Positions 39,601 through 64,000 of a stretch of DNA of 64,000 nucleotides are shown one piece after another (position 1 is the first letter of the stretch; each line of letters opens with the position of its first letter). A program made the position numbers and the translations under genes. Source of the DNA: Luidia sarsii (Eukaryota; Echinodermata; Asteroidea; Paxillosida; Luidiidae); NCBI GenBank assembly GCA_949987565.1, contig OX465114.1, positions 5,422,832 to 5,486,831 on the forward strand. Direction: 5' to 3'. The notes beneath the pieces were generated by a model. It did not search any database. It had not been told where the DNA came from and was given only the letters and a program-made list of their open reading frames with translations.

Positions 39601-41967
39601 CAAACGCTTGTTTTTAGATGCCTGTGATAATATTATAACGATCATATTATGACCGAAGGCTAAGCCCGTATAAGCCTTCATTTCGAAAACGGCCTATGAA
39701 TGCACAGTGTAACTCTGAAATAGCTTATTTTGATTCGCATAGCATACAACAACCAGTAAACTGACGCAAACTACACACCAAACACTTTATAGATTTCCTA
39801 TAGAAAAAACTACAGTAGAAAGATTTCATTGTTACCAACTACCAACCCGTGCCTCGTGCACAGATAGGCATAATTACACTCCTTGACTTCCGCAACGTAC
39901 TAACGTACTAACGTAGGTCTCCGTGTTGTTCATATCTGTCCTTTGTTTGTTTGATCTTACAAGCGGTTTTACATCACGGAGTTCTTTGACGTCAATTTCC
40001 GGAGAAACAGGGAATTGATTTCAATGTATGGAATACACTTTTTCTATCGAGTAACTGCCGATATTTTTCCAGTAAAATGACTTCTTTACTGACCCGTTTC
40101 AGGTATATTCACACTTTCGTTCGTGTAGCACACAATCGCTTCGCAATGATAACTAAGGAAAAAGGCATGTTTACAGTTCTCGTTGGAATTGTAGAAGGCC
40201 TAAAACGCATCGTGAAGCCTTGGTGTGGTTATAAAGTCATGCTTACTCGGTCTACTCCTTGAAACCTCTTCACACTGCACAGTACGTGTAACCCCACCGA
40301 CGATCCAGCATTCACACATTTTCTCACTCCAGGAAAGTAATTCCCTGGGGAAATGTTTTATCGAGTCATACTAGCAAACAGATGATCGGCAACCGATTCA
40401 ATAAAATAGATGGAACTTAAGGTTTCATCCATCGTTACCCAGTAAGATTAGGAATGTGGACATGTGCGAACTATTCCTAAAAGTGCAATACCCAATCATT
40501 TTTAAACCAACCTCGGATTCAAACTTTTTCCTATAGTTCTCGTGAAATACCCACAGACCCGAGGCTAGCTTGCCTCACCCTGCCCAATCCCCGCAGCCTT
40601 GTTATTTCCCGAGAAATTGCCGGGCTGAGCGACTGTGGTTTGAACAGGTCCGTGCCCGTCTCTATTTCCCCGGGAAATAGTCGGGTTGAGCGACTGTGGT
40701 GTGAACAGGTCCGTGCCCGTCTCTATTTCCCCGGGAAATAGTCGGGTTGAGCGACTGTGGTGTGAACAGGTCTGTGCCCGTCTCTATTTCCCCGGGAAAT
40801 AGCCGGGTTGAGCAACTTTGGTGTGAAAAGGTCCGTGTCCGTCTCATATATTTCCCCGGGAATAGCCGGGCTGAGCAGCTGTGGTGTGAAAAGGTCCATG
40901 CCCGTTTCTATTTATGGGGGATTCTTGTCGTGTGAAAAGTGGTCATCAATTCATATAATTATTTTTATGAAAAAAAGTGGTGATGAAATTACTGCTTTTA
41001 ATTTACTAGGCAATGTAGGCAATGATAGTCCTAATAGATATTTTCCCGGTTTTTCCCGAGGCTTTTGCTTAGGCCTATGCCCAAGTTGATTTTGTTTTTG
41101 GAATTTGCCCTGTTATGCTTGGGTTAATAAATAATGATCACGGATACTATCACAAAACTGGACGATCTCGCCGTGAAGTGCTGTTGAACTTTTCATACGC
41201 TGCATGCATTGCAGGGATCAGTTTGTAATGAAGCAATACCTTGGCTGTGGGCAACTGGGGGTGAATGGAATCTGCATGTGGCGTATATAATTTATAAATT
41301 ATCACTTGCTGAATGCCCGTAAGTGGCCTTTTCGTTAACCGTGATAGATTTCATGAAATAAGTCCTAGGACCAGTGACTGTCGTGTCAAGTCAATTCTAC
41401 CACTACTGCTATATTCTTGCAAGTACGGACTGTCTTTGTGTTATCATGGGCTTTACTCCAAATCAATAATTCAAAAATTCGTCGCGATTCTTGACGCAGT
41501 TCTTTTTTTTTATGGTGGAGGCTATATTCAATATAGCTCCTGCATGTGCATATGCCTTTGAAGGACATTCTATATAAGTACAGTGTAAAACCATACAAAT
41601 TGGTTGCAAACTGCTTACTGAGAATAGGCCTTATACTGACCAAAAACTTGAAGACTTGAAGGTTTGCATGGTGGATATACTACGTGGAAACTTTGCGGTG
41701 ACATCATGTAGCACTCCGAAAAGAGCAGGTAAATGCACATCTCAAAAATTAAGGTACATAACGAGCTTTATGAAGATCAATGTACAATGTACATGTACAT
41801 GTACTTGGTAAAGATTGCTACACTTGCTATATACCTATTGCCGTATGACAGTTCCAAGTGAGTGGTAAAACACACTGCACAACGAAAAGGGAGAAATGAG
41901 TTATTAAGTTTTTCTTACGTGCTATCATTTCCGATGCATCGGGAATATTGGTAAGGTTTGATGCCAT
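33658..41967 (-). CDS. SLC51A: Organic solute transporter subunit alpha (SLC51A / OST-alpha type), 7 exons, 352 aa
   Basis: Multi-pass membrane protein of the OST-alpha/TMEM184 family; the vertebrate protein pairs with OST-beta to export bile acids and steroid conjugates. Exons, transcript order: 41967-41919, 38391-38231, 36828-36755, 36372-36214, 35828-35729, 35558-35294, 33908-33658. All are GT-AG with continuous phases, 1059 nt including stop; human OST-alpha is 340 aa. Matches to human include GICIPTA for GLWIPRS, VELFGG followed by RTL (about 109-122), the cysteine run PPCCCC (132-137; human has five to six Cys), FLGIVGRAARV for LGIISRQARL, and a last helix NLLIPFEMP...HRMVVVR. The start MASNLTNIPD has a good context (AAGATGG). 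The 83-residue C-terminal exon carries an acidic, polar tail. Possible alternative exon at 36009-36111. No OST-beta partner is visible in the window. Confidence 0.88.
33909..34780 (-). repeat. CU-rich satellite in the last SLC51A intron
   Basis: Sense-strand CTCTCTGT tandem repeat, about 870 nt, directly upstream of the last exon's TCTCTGTCTCTAG acceptor. A non-repeat block containing CCCCTTCTGTGATCATTTATC appears four times (plus-strand positions about 33926, 34358, 34527, 34629), separated by variable CTCTCTGT runs. The copy nearest the exon lies about 20 nt from the splice site, where a branch point would be. Long open frames (up to 319 codons) are repeat artefacts. Confidence 0.9.
34935..35015. 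repeat. Family-A terminal fragment
   Basis: GGTTTGTGGTAACGCCATGC and its inverted partner GTGCCAGTACCGCAAACC form a small foldback in SLC51A intron 6, related to the TTTGCGGTGACACCATG terminus elsewhere. Confidence 0.5.
35092..35185. repeat. 24-bp tandem repeat, four copies
   Basis: GGTATGGAATCACAATGTAAAC-type units repeat four times with small changes in SLC51A intron 6, about 110 bp from the exon 6 donor. Confidence 0.8.
36009..36111 (-). CDS. Possible alternative (mutually exclusive) exon of SLC51A
   Basis: Lies between exons 4 (36372-36214) and 5 (35828-35729). It has a TGATGTCTGCAG acceptor and an AAT|GTAAAT donor, is 103 nt long, enters in phase 2 and exits in phase 0, exactly as exon 5 does (100 nt). 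It encodes a 34-residue hydrophobic helix (FNPFISHVLH ... LVIVALSTDWKQ). The NPF...VT-L-TL pattern aligns with human GPFQYAFLKITLTL, while exon 5 (RLGILQN...) aligns with the same segment of TMEM184-like proteins. Joining both exons breaks the frame, so each transcript could hold only one. Transcription is unproven. Confidence 0.5.
36538..36625 (-). mobile_element. S1 SINE head fragment
   Basis: GACTGGACCGGGACTTGAACCC to GGTAACCAGCCCTAGG is the complement of the tRNA-like head, with a mutated A box. SLC51A intron 3. Confidence 0.7.
37603..37828. mobile_element. MITE with GCCGTT...AACGGC termini, 226 bp
   Basis: Inverted ends GCCGTTATCGAAATGAAGGC and GCCTTCATTTTGAAAACGGC. Flanked by TATAA at 37598-37602 and 37829-37833, a likely target duplication. 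Located in SLC51A intron 2. Relatives at 39448-39694 and 20445-20554. Confidence 0.75.
38450..38765 (+). repeat. Dispersed repeat, copy 2
   Basis: Same order as the copy at 29291-29610: TAAAGCCCCTACACAACATTG, TTGGAGAAAAGAGTAAA, CGTCTCACCCC, TGTTGGATCAGACAACGTA. It lies in SLC51A intron 1, just upstream (coding sense) of exon 2. Confidence 0.75.
39448..39694. mobile_element. MITE, second full copy of the GGCCGTTTTCGAAATG type
   Basis: GGCCGTTTTGAAATGAAGGC at the left and GCCTTCATTTCGAAAACGGCC at the right. The interior shares AAAACCTGAAAATCCAGG and GTTTGTTTCCGAATTTG with 37603-37828. No clear target duplication. SLC51A intron 1. Confidence 0.7.
40605..40915. repeat. 61-bp tandem repeat with central palindrome, about 5 copies
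   Basis: Units repeat every 61 bp (for example GAGCGACTGTGG at about 40627 and 40688). Each contains TTTCCCCGGGAAA, a near-perfect palindrome, and GTGTGAACAGGTCCGTGCCC. The outer units are diverged. SLC51A intron 1. Confidence 0.85.
41648..41712. repeat. Family-A terminal fragment
   Basis: GAAGGTTTGCATGGTGG and CTTTGCGGTGACATCATGTA match the outermost bases of the element tail at 21277-21490. SLC51A intron 1, about 200 bp downstream of exon 1. Confidence 0.55.
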
Positions 41968-42069
41968 CTTGTGTATCTCTCCAGCAGCTGGGCTCAACTT
42001 ATGATTTCCGCTAACGTCGCTAACTATACGTTGGGTCCAACGCGTCCTAATCAAAGGTTAGTCGTAGCT

Positions 42070-43260
42070 TGGTAACCGCTTCGTGGGATATTTTCACAAA
42101 TTTGTTTGAAAGGGGGTGGGGGGGGGGGTAAAATCCAGGTAGACAAGTTGGCCTATCCTATGCTGCGCTATTGCAAGGTATCGTTGTTTGCTTGTCATTG
42201 TTGGAGGGTTGCGTTACCTACCCAGACGGCGGCGTGATGACGTTGGTAGGACAGTCTTGTTTACAGTCTACTCAACAACTCTCACTCAGTGTGTTTTGTC
42301 CCGGAATGTATTGATCGGCAAGCTTATCAACACGGAAAAATGGTTTCCAACTGCCTCTGGTTTTTAATATGATATTCATATTGGCTGGCTCGTGTGAATC
42401 GCCAACATATCCCAAAGCATCATTTAATTCGATGCTGTAAGGATTTTACGAAATTGCTCAGCTGAAAGTTTGAAGAAATGATTGGCCTTCAGGCAGCGAA
42501 GTGAGTATAGAAATAGAAGAATGGCAGTGATGTCCTACATTGAAGTATCACCCCCTGCACGAACAAGGCCGTTGGTGCATACGGCTACTGGTACCTGTTT
42601 GTACATGTGAATTGTTAGTCACATGTACCGCTTACCGCGCGCAGTGAAACCTCACTAACTATACCGGGTATTCAACAATAGCAACAGTGGGAGACTGGGA
42701 GTATAATATTTGTGTATATGGCATTATGGTTGGAAAAGAAGAAACTAGACTCCAAGAGAGATCTCTAAATTAGCTGTGCTCAAACCGATTGCATTAATGC
42801 ATATAATATATATATAACATTATCCATCAGGACAAATGGAATTAACATTGTACTTCTGTAGATTTTTTATTTAATTTCAATGTTGGTAATTATTAAACAT
42901 CTTGTATATGTTTTGGAACATTTCGCTAACTCTGAATCAAACTGAATTCTAAATACTTGACCATGTCACATCGTATAATGTTCACTGGATGATGCAAGTC
43001 ATTACCATTTCCCGCACATGCTGAGACAGGGCGCGATGTAGGCACACAATCATCTCACCATTGATATAGTATCTGAGATTTTTATTAGATCGAAAAAAAT
43101 TCTTTCAAAGACCAAAGCTATAAATGGAGGTAGCATGATCATTATTAGCAAACCAATGCATTTAAAATGCAACCTTTCTAGAGAAAGAGCAGTTTCCACA
43201 GTGAATGGTGAAAAAACCTGTGTAATATTGAGTTGGGGAATTTTCTCTTGAAAATTAAAG
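42070..43260. other. Intergenic / SLC51A upstream, no gene recognised
   Basis: A G-run near 42112-42129 and a moderately CpG-containing stretch at 42170-42330 lie upstream of the SLC51A first exon and may include its promoter. I see no clear core element. The rest is AT-rich and unremarkable. Confidence 0.4.
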
Positions 43261-43264
43261 TTGA

Positions 43265-43700
43265 AAAATTGGCAAAGAAAACTATGACTGGACGGGGACT
43301 TGAACCCAAGACCTCTGGATTAAAGTATCACTGCTCTTCCATCTGAGCTATCCAGCCCTAGCTTAGATGGTGGCCTCTCAAATAGTCAAGTCTTTGGTGG
43401 GTTGGGGTGCCAGTCAGAAGCAATGCAACCATTAACTGCCGTATATCTCCAGGGATCACACCCTGCTTTCATTCAGACGCAAACAACCAATTGTTGTAAA
43501 CCTGGTTAAAGCAACTCCGGCATCACACAAAGTGGATGCAGCTTTTTAAATTTAAGTCAAACAAACAAATGAACAACTGGCTGGGATCTTTTGAACAAAT
43601 TTAAAAATTGGCAAAGAAAACTTTGACTGGACCGGGAGTTGAACCCGAGACCTCTGGACTAACGTACCATCTCCTTAGATGATGGCCTCCCAAGTTGACA
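43265..43700 (-). mobile_element. S1 SINE: head-body-head array
   Basis: In minus orientation a tRNA-like head (43685-43610) is followed by a full body and then a second head (43375-43275). Both heads carry the complement of GGTTCAA(C/G)TCC B boxes. The copy shows that the body seen before heads elsewhere can be a preceding tandem unit. Confidence 0.8.
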
Positions 43701-44064
43701 CACATTTTTAATTTGTCCAGATGAAAAATGCAAGAGCATTTTTTGGAAAAAGTAAACAGGGCACATGCAGAGATCACTTACATCTAGATCTTAGTTTTGG
43801 GACCTATGCAAATACAATGCGCCAAGAAGATATTAACCCCTTTGTAATGGCAAGGTGTATAGGGTTTCAAGAAAGACAGAGTCCTTTTTAAATATCTCAT
43901 TTCATGTTTTAAGGCATAAAAAGGCCATTTAGAAAATGTGAGAAATTCGAAACATACCTGGATATCAACAAATATAAAATATATACTATTGCACATTCAA
44001 AACTTTGATTACTAAATAAATGAGGCTCTTAAGCAAATAAAAAATTATCCGATCTTAAAGGCTG

Positions 44065-44230
44065 AAAAATCGAGGGCCTGATGTTTGGATCCCTGCTTGA
44101 CCTTACTGAAACGCAGAATCTTCTTTTGCCTTTGAGAAAGGTCCTGCTAGGATCCAAACGTCAGCCTCTCTAAATGAGGTTTGCATTTTGGTCATTCAAA
44201 TCAGTTGGCAATTTGCCACATTTTTGTATT
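44065..44230. repeat. Family-H inverted pair with flanking module
   Basis: GAGGGCCTGATGTTTGGATCC faces GCCTTTGAGAAAGGTCCTGC ... CAAACGTCAGCC, followed by TTTGCATTTTGGTCATTC. More diverged than other pairs. Confidence 0.7.
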
Positions 44231-44389
44231 AGTTTTAATCTTAAAGGCACTAGTTTAATAAGGAATTTTTTATCAATGCCTCTAAATTGGCAGAGCCAAA
44301 TGAAAATTTATGCCAATCTCAACTGAATATGCCAATCTCAATTTGCCAGGCCCACTGTAAGAGGGAATGACACATTGATTGCAAGCTGG

Positions 44390-44550
44390 ACAACAACACC
44401 AAACAACAACAAAAACAACAACAACAATATCAAATATAAAAACACAAACAACAAAAACAAAAGAAAACCCCCAAAATCAAAAGAAATAAAAAACAGAATA
44501 AAAACCAAACACAAATAAAAACAAAACAAAAACAAAAAGAAGAAGAAAAA
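44390..44550. repeat. A/C-rich low-complexity tract
   Basis: AACAACAAAAACAACAACAACAAT-type sequence with almost no G; a simple-sequence tract. The 65-codon minus-strand frame across it is an artefact. Confidence 0.85.
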
Positions 44551-44880
44551 AAATGACAGGCAGTATGGGTAGGATTTGAGTGCACAACTCCTTACAGGAG
44601 AAGGCCTTCACCCACTCCACAGCTGAATCTCAATTTGTGCAAAAAAAAATGAACGTAACAGTCCTAATTTAAGTCAATAGGGTTTTCCTTTCTGATTTAA
44701 TTTCGAACACAATTCAGGTACAAGAAGTTGTTCAGTCAAAATACATTTAAATTCAAGGGAATCACACACTTGGCAGTATCAGTCAGAATCATTTCCATAT
44801 CTGCAAAGAATCACGTGGCACAGAGCTGGAATCTTTTTACATATTTATAGTAGTCGGCAGTCCATCATTTTTGATGACTA

Positions 44881-45190
<310 letters not shown>

Positions 45191-45827
45191 GTGTGTTGCA
45201 TGTATGTAGGTTTGTTCTTGCAGGCTCACAGGTTAGCTGCTAGACTGGCTTTGGATCCACATGGCCGTTTGATGAGTTGATTGGTGCCAGCAGGGAGTTC
45301 CTTGTTTGGACTGCCCCACTGCTGTAGATTCCACGAGGCATTCCATATTCTATGGCTTTGGGCAGAACACCTTTGAACAGATTCATGTATGCCTAGCAGG
45401 CTTCCCACGTAATAAGGGACAATGGCTGAAGATTCTTTAATGTGGTACAGCATATTTCATCACAAACATTCAATTGTTCAATCCCTGGTTATAAAATCAT
45501 CATACCCAAATAAGATACCAACATAGGCTTCATCAGATGACAATGCTTCTTTGGACATTCTGTCAATCTTACAGTTTTAAGTATAGGAATGGTAATAATT
45601 TTGGCAACATCGTCTTAGAAATAGAAATATCTTATTTAATTAAATATCTCACCTTGTAAAAAGTATATACAATTGCATATAATATTCATAAGTAGCATTA
45701 TAACTCCATGTTTACTTCTGACCGCTGCAGTTATTGTTCAATGTTTACCGGTACTGATTTGGGTGGTAACCATTTACTCTTCTGTGCATTCTGTTCATGC
45801 AGCACCCTGACTGGTACCCTGGACTGT
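45191..45827 (-). other. Probable MAP3K20 3' UTR / spacer
   Basis: AT-rich sequence downstream (coding sense) of the MAP3K20 stop. ATTAAA, a common polyadenylation variant, reads on the minus strand at 45441-45436. No other gene is apparent. Confidence 0.45.
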
Positions 45828-61055
<15,228 letters not shown>

Positions 61056-61289
61056 GGTGATGTAACATCATTTTCTTAGCCTGTCAGTGATTAATCAAGG
61101 AAAGGGTAACAGAAGAATGACCAAACTTGAGGAGATAAGTGCTAAAAAAAGTAAAAGATTTGAGTTTAATACGTTCACCGAAAAGAGTGGAAAAATGACA
61201 ACCCAAATTAGACCACCAATATTGTAATGTAGACAGTATCCATGGTCTGGCACAACCACTTGCTGAAAAATTGGACTTACAGTTTTCCC

Positions 61290-61769
61290 TAGTCCCACTT
61301 ACTGGGCCGCTATAGGAGCTCCTCTGAAACGATTTTCCGCGTCTAATATAGTAAAACAGACATTCTCAATGTCTAGTACCCAGTCTTCGTTTAATAATTA
61401 TGGTTTGTACATGCGCTCATTGCTAAAGCGCATGATGAGATTTACATCGTGTACATGGTGTACAAACATATTGCGTTTTGAACAACTCGACATGTCCGAT
61501 GCCGACATAGGAGACATTTTGTCGGAATTGCAATCCAAACATTAATCGTTAGTACCGCTGAAGTACCACTTGTTCGTCTTGACATGTGTAGAATCCGGCA
61601 GGTGCTTTTATTGAATCTTTTGATGCTATTTCGGGCACTTTTAAGGCCATCTGTTGAGAATGTCTGTTTATATATTAGACGCAGTGGGATGCTAGTGCGA
61701 CAGATCAACACACAAATCATTTCAGAGGAGCTCCTAGTCCTAGTCCTAGTGGCCCAGTAAGTGGGACTA
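61290..61769. mobile_element. 480-bp element with 9-bp target duplication, Mutator-like
   Basis: Inverted ends TAGTCCCACTTACTGGGCC and GGCCCAGTAAGTGGGACTA, extended inward by GGAGCTCCTCTGAAA and GTCTAATATA ... CAGACATTCTCAA with inverted partners. AGTTTTCCC is duplicated at 61281-61289 and 61770-61778. A 9-bp duplication with long inverted repeats points to a Mutator-like (or Merlin-like) non-autonomous element. The 119-codon minus frame inside is not a transposase. It lies 235 bp upstream of the MAP3K20 ATG and may overlap its promoter. Confidence 0.85.
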
Positions 61770-61989
61770 AGTTTTCCCTTGGTTTGCAATTTTGTTTCCA
61801 AGCAATTTGTTTAAAAAAAAAACCCAATTGACCGTACCATTCCCGTGAGAAGTGTCCCATTTATAATTTTGTTTTATCTAGAGCAACTAGTATTCAAGAC
61901 CACTGGGGAGGGGGTCAGGCTTACTCTGACTTCGACAAGTTTGAGTCTGAGCATGCTGCGAGCCACATAAAATTACTACACAGGCTACT

Positions 61990-62073
61990 TGCGGTAACCG
62001 TAACCCTCATCCTCCCGATGGTCGGAGACCTGACTCCGACCTTCGGGAGGATGAGGGTTACGGTTACCGTAAC
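61990..62073. repeat. Palindrome related to 1694-1774
   Basis: TTGCGGTAACCGTAACCCTC and GAGGGTTACGGTTACCGTAA enclose CATCCTCCCG...CGGGAGGATG and a GGTCGGAG / CTCCGACC inner stem. Shares its arms with the 81-bp element in MSH2 intron 2 but has a longer loop. No clear target duplication. Confidence 0.8.
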
Positions 62074-62505
62074 TAATGAACTATATCGTGGGAACCCCCG
62101 TTTTCGACGGTACACGCTTTCGACGCTTAGCCTTCTACATGTGTGTAACTCACATCGCACGATGAAAACAACTCTGTATAACGATCTCAGACTTCGTATC
62201 TTACAGTTGGTTTCCTGCTCTTGTCCGTCACCGAAAATGTGGAAAGTTAAGGCTTTTCCAGTAGGCCAAACTCGTGTGATTCAAAAAGTTGCTCTTTTGG
62301 GGTCTATTTTCCTAGGTACAAAATTGGCAGTTGCTTCGTAGCTTCAGTTTTCTTTATTGTTGGTCCTAAAAAAAATCTGAGTGTACCATAATAAACCCCA
62401 ACATCCGTAGAAAAAAATATATCACGCAACTTGAGGCAGTCTGTTCTGGGTAAAAACTATGGAGGCTCCTATAGGGTGTCTAATATATAATATTTCTTTT
62501 TTTAT

Positions 62506-62564
62506 CTTAAAATTTAGTGGGCCTGACGTTTCGATCCTAGCAGGACCTTTCTCAAAGGCAGAGT
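62506..62564 (-). mobile_element. 59-bp hammerhead-like unit, insertion 1
   Basis: TTAAAATTTAGTGGGCC ... AAAGGCAGAGT, absent from the matching position of the other palindrome arm. Probable TTAT duplication on each side (62502-62505, 62565-62568). Confidence 0.75.
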
Positions 62565-62809
62565 TTATTATTATTTAAAGACAAAAAGTAACATGGCCCA
62601 ATAGGCTTTTATAAAAAATGAAAAAAATAAAAGGGCAGCTAGAGAAAGTACCAAGAAGGAGGAAATGTGTCTCTGGAGTGACATTGGGAAAGGTCATAAG
62701 TGAAGAAGCAGTGAGAAAGAGGATTGTGGAGTTTTTTTAAACGTCACAGAAGAAGACATCAACCAGACCAATAAGTTTTAAGCATTAATTATGAATGATT
62801 TGAGGAAAG

Positions 62810-62868
62810 TCTAAAATTTAGTGGGCCTGACGTTTCGATCCTAGCAGGACCTTTCTCAAAGGCAGAGT
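62810..62868 (-). mobile_element. 59-bp hammerhead-like unit, insertion 2
   Basis: Nearly identical to the unit at 62506-62564. The right arm of the palindrome (63680-63710, inverted) shows the uninterrupted site, so the insert is delimited exactly, with GGAAAG duplicated at 62804-62809 and 62869-62874. Confidence 0.85.
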
Positions 62869-64000
62869 GGAAAGTGTTAGAAATAGAAGCAGTGTCGAAA
62901 AAAAAAACCACATAAAGATGAACACAAAAAACATACAGGGAAGAATTTTACAGTGCCACACAGCATTTGAGTTATTTTAAGAATTTAATTTGTGTTTGGC
63001 TGACTGGGACACCTTACTAAACACCACCATCGAAAATAGGTGACGATGCTTACTGCGCGGTGCGCCGCGGACGTCAACAAAACCGGGTAATCTTACGAAA
63101 GTGACAGGCTTGATCAACCTTCTCTGTGATTATTCTAATAGTCTGTGGTGTGGAAAAAGTGACTGATACCTCTTTTAGTGTGATACTTTCGTCCACATTG
63201 TTCAGTTTGAAGAAAAGTCCTAATATCGTCGAAAACCGGTTACTGGAGGATACACAGGCCAGGCTGTTTCCTTGCTCTATGGTTTATCCTAGTCCGAGTT
63301 GCTTGGACCCGACAAGTCACCCTTTTTTATATCAAAAATTAATTTGGAAATTTTGAGGGACTCAAAATTTCAAAATTCGATAAAAAGGGGTGACGTGACG
63401 GCAATGTCGGGTCAAAGTTACTCGGACTAATCCTCCCGAGGGTCGGAATTAGGTCGCTATTTCAGCTAGAATGCAAATATCCTCCAATAACCGGTTTTCG
63501 ACGATATAAGGACTTTTCTTCAAACTGAACAATGTGGACGAAAGTATCACACTAAAAGAGGTCTCAGTCAAACGCAAAATAAATTCTTAAAATAACTCAA
63601 AATGCTGTGTGGCACTGTAAAATTCTTCCCTGTATGTTTTTATGTGTTCATCTTTGTTTTTGTCTTTCCACACTGCTTCTAACACTTTCCTCAAATCATT
63701 CATAATTTATGCTTAAAACTACTACTATTGGTCTTGTTGATGTCTTCTTTTATGACGTTTAAAAAAAAACTCCACAATCCTCTTTCTCGCTGCTTCTTCA
63801 GTTATGACCTTTCCCAATGTCACACCAGAGACACATTTCCTCCTTCTTGGTACTTTCTCTAGCTGCCCTTTTTTTTTTTTTAAACTAAAGCCTATTGCCT
63901 TATTGGGCCATGTTACTTTTTGTCTTTGAATAATAATAAAAAAATACTTTAAAAATTATATAAGCGAGACGCCCTATAGGAGGCTCCATACTTTTTACAC

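Larger units (their letters stand above)
62449..64000. mobile_element. Large foldback (about 1.55 kb) reaching the window edge
   Basis: The left arm (62449-63252) and right arm (63478-64000) are inverted copies: CTATGGAGGCTCCTATAGGG at the left against CCCTATAGGAGGCTCCATA at the right end; also ACATGGCCCAATA, ACAGTGCCACACAGC and AACCGGTTACTGGAGG against CCTCCAATAACCGGTT. The centre (63253-63477) is itself inverted around AGTCCGAGTTGCTTGG / ACTCGGACT. Left-arm-only segments are two 59-bp insertions and about 63020-63160. Both strands lack a long coding frame. The right terminus may continue beyond the window. Confidence 0.85.

Noticed and set aside
61442..61801. 119-codon minus-strand frame as a possible transposase
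   Set aside because: It runs across the inverted ends of the 480-bp element and shows no DDE-type or zinc-finger motif; too short to be a transposase.

Overview
This is nuclear DNA of an animal. Genes are split by GT-AG introns, the sequence is AT-rich and crowded with short interspersed repeats, and it holds four readable protein genes: MSH2 (+), a single-exon rhodopsin-class GPCR (+), an SLC51A/OST-alpha-type transporter (-) and the ribotoxic-stress kinase MAP3K20/ZAK (-). Full-length proteins close to human length, GIY-YIG Penelope-like retroelement remains, and abundant AGGCCTA and TGTACATGTACA words suggest a marine invertebrate deuterostome. An echinoderm such as a sea star is my best guess. 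This is inference; no marker in the window proves it.

Layout. 1-1341: upstream DNA and a TATA-less S-phase-type promoter. 1342-17739: MSH2 in 20 exons whose phases all join, giving 934 aa, with a 3' UTR to about 18440. 18440-27500: intergenic repeat country with two large foldback elements, a Penelope-like (PLE) fragment and several MITEs. 27755-28915: the intronless GPCR. 28916-33650: repeat-rich spacer containing a PIF/Harbinger-type MITE nested in a SINE. 41967 down to 33658: SLC51A in 7 exons with a possible alternative exon (352-353 aa). 42000-45800: spacer. 61055 down to 45828: MAP3K20 in 15 exons (777 aa), with two large minisatellites in its introns. 61290-64000: a 480-bp element with 9-bp target duplications, a short palindrome and a 1.55-kb foldback that reaches the window edge.

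The four genes have unrelated jobs (mismatch repair, membrane receptor, organic-solute export, ribosome-collision signalling) and do not form a pathway. I built the exon models by hand from homology, splice sites and phase continuity; transcripts would be needed to confirm them.

Most unusual observations: (1) two phase-compatible, mutually exclusive-looking exons for one membrane segment of SLC51A; (2) a roughly 870-nt CU-rich satellite running up to the last SLC51A 3' splice site, with a branch-region-like block repeated four times; (3) about 100 copies of an 18-bp unit in MAP3K20 intron 11, each carrying a 3'-splice-site-like sequence on the sense strand, with an open frame running into the array from exon 11; (4) 59-bp hammerhead-ribozyme-like units that behave as discrete insertions, shown by comparing the two arms of a palindrome.
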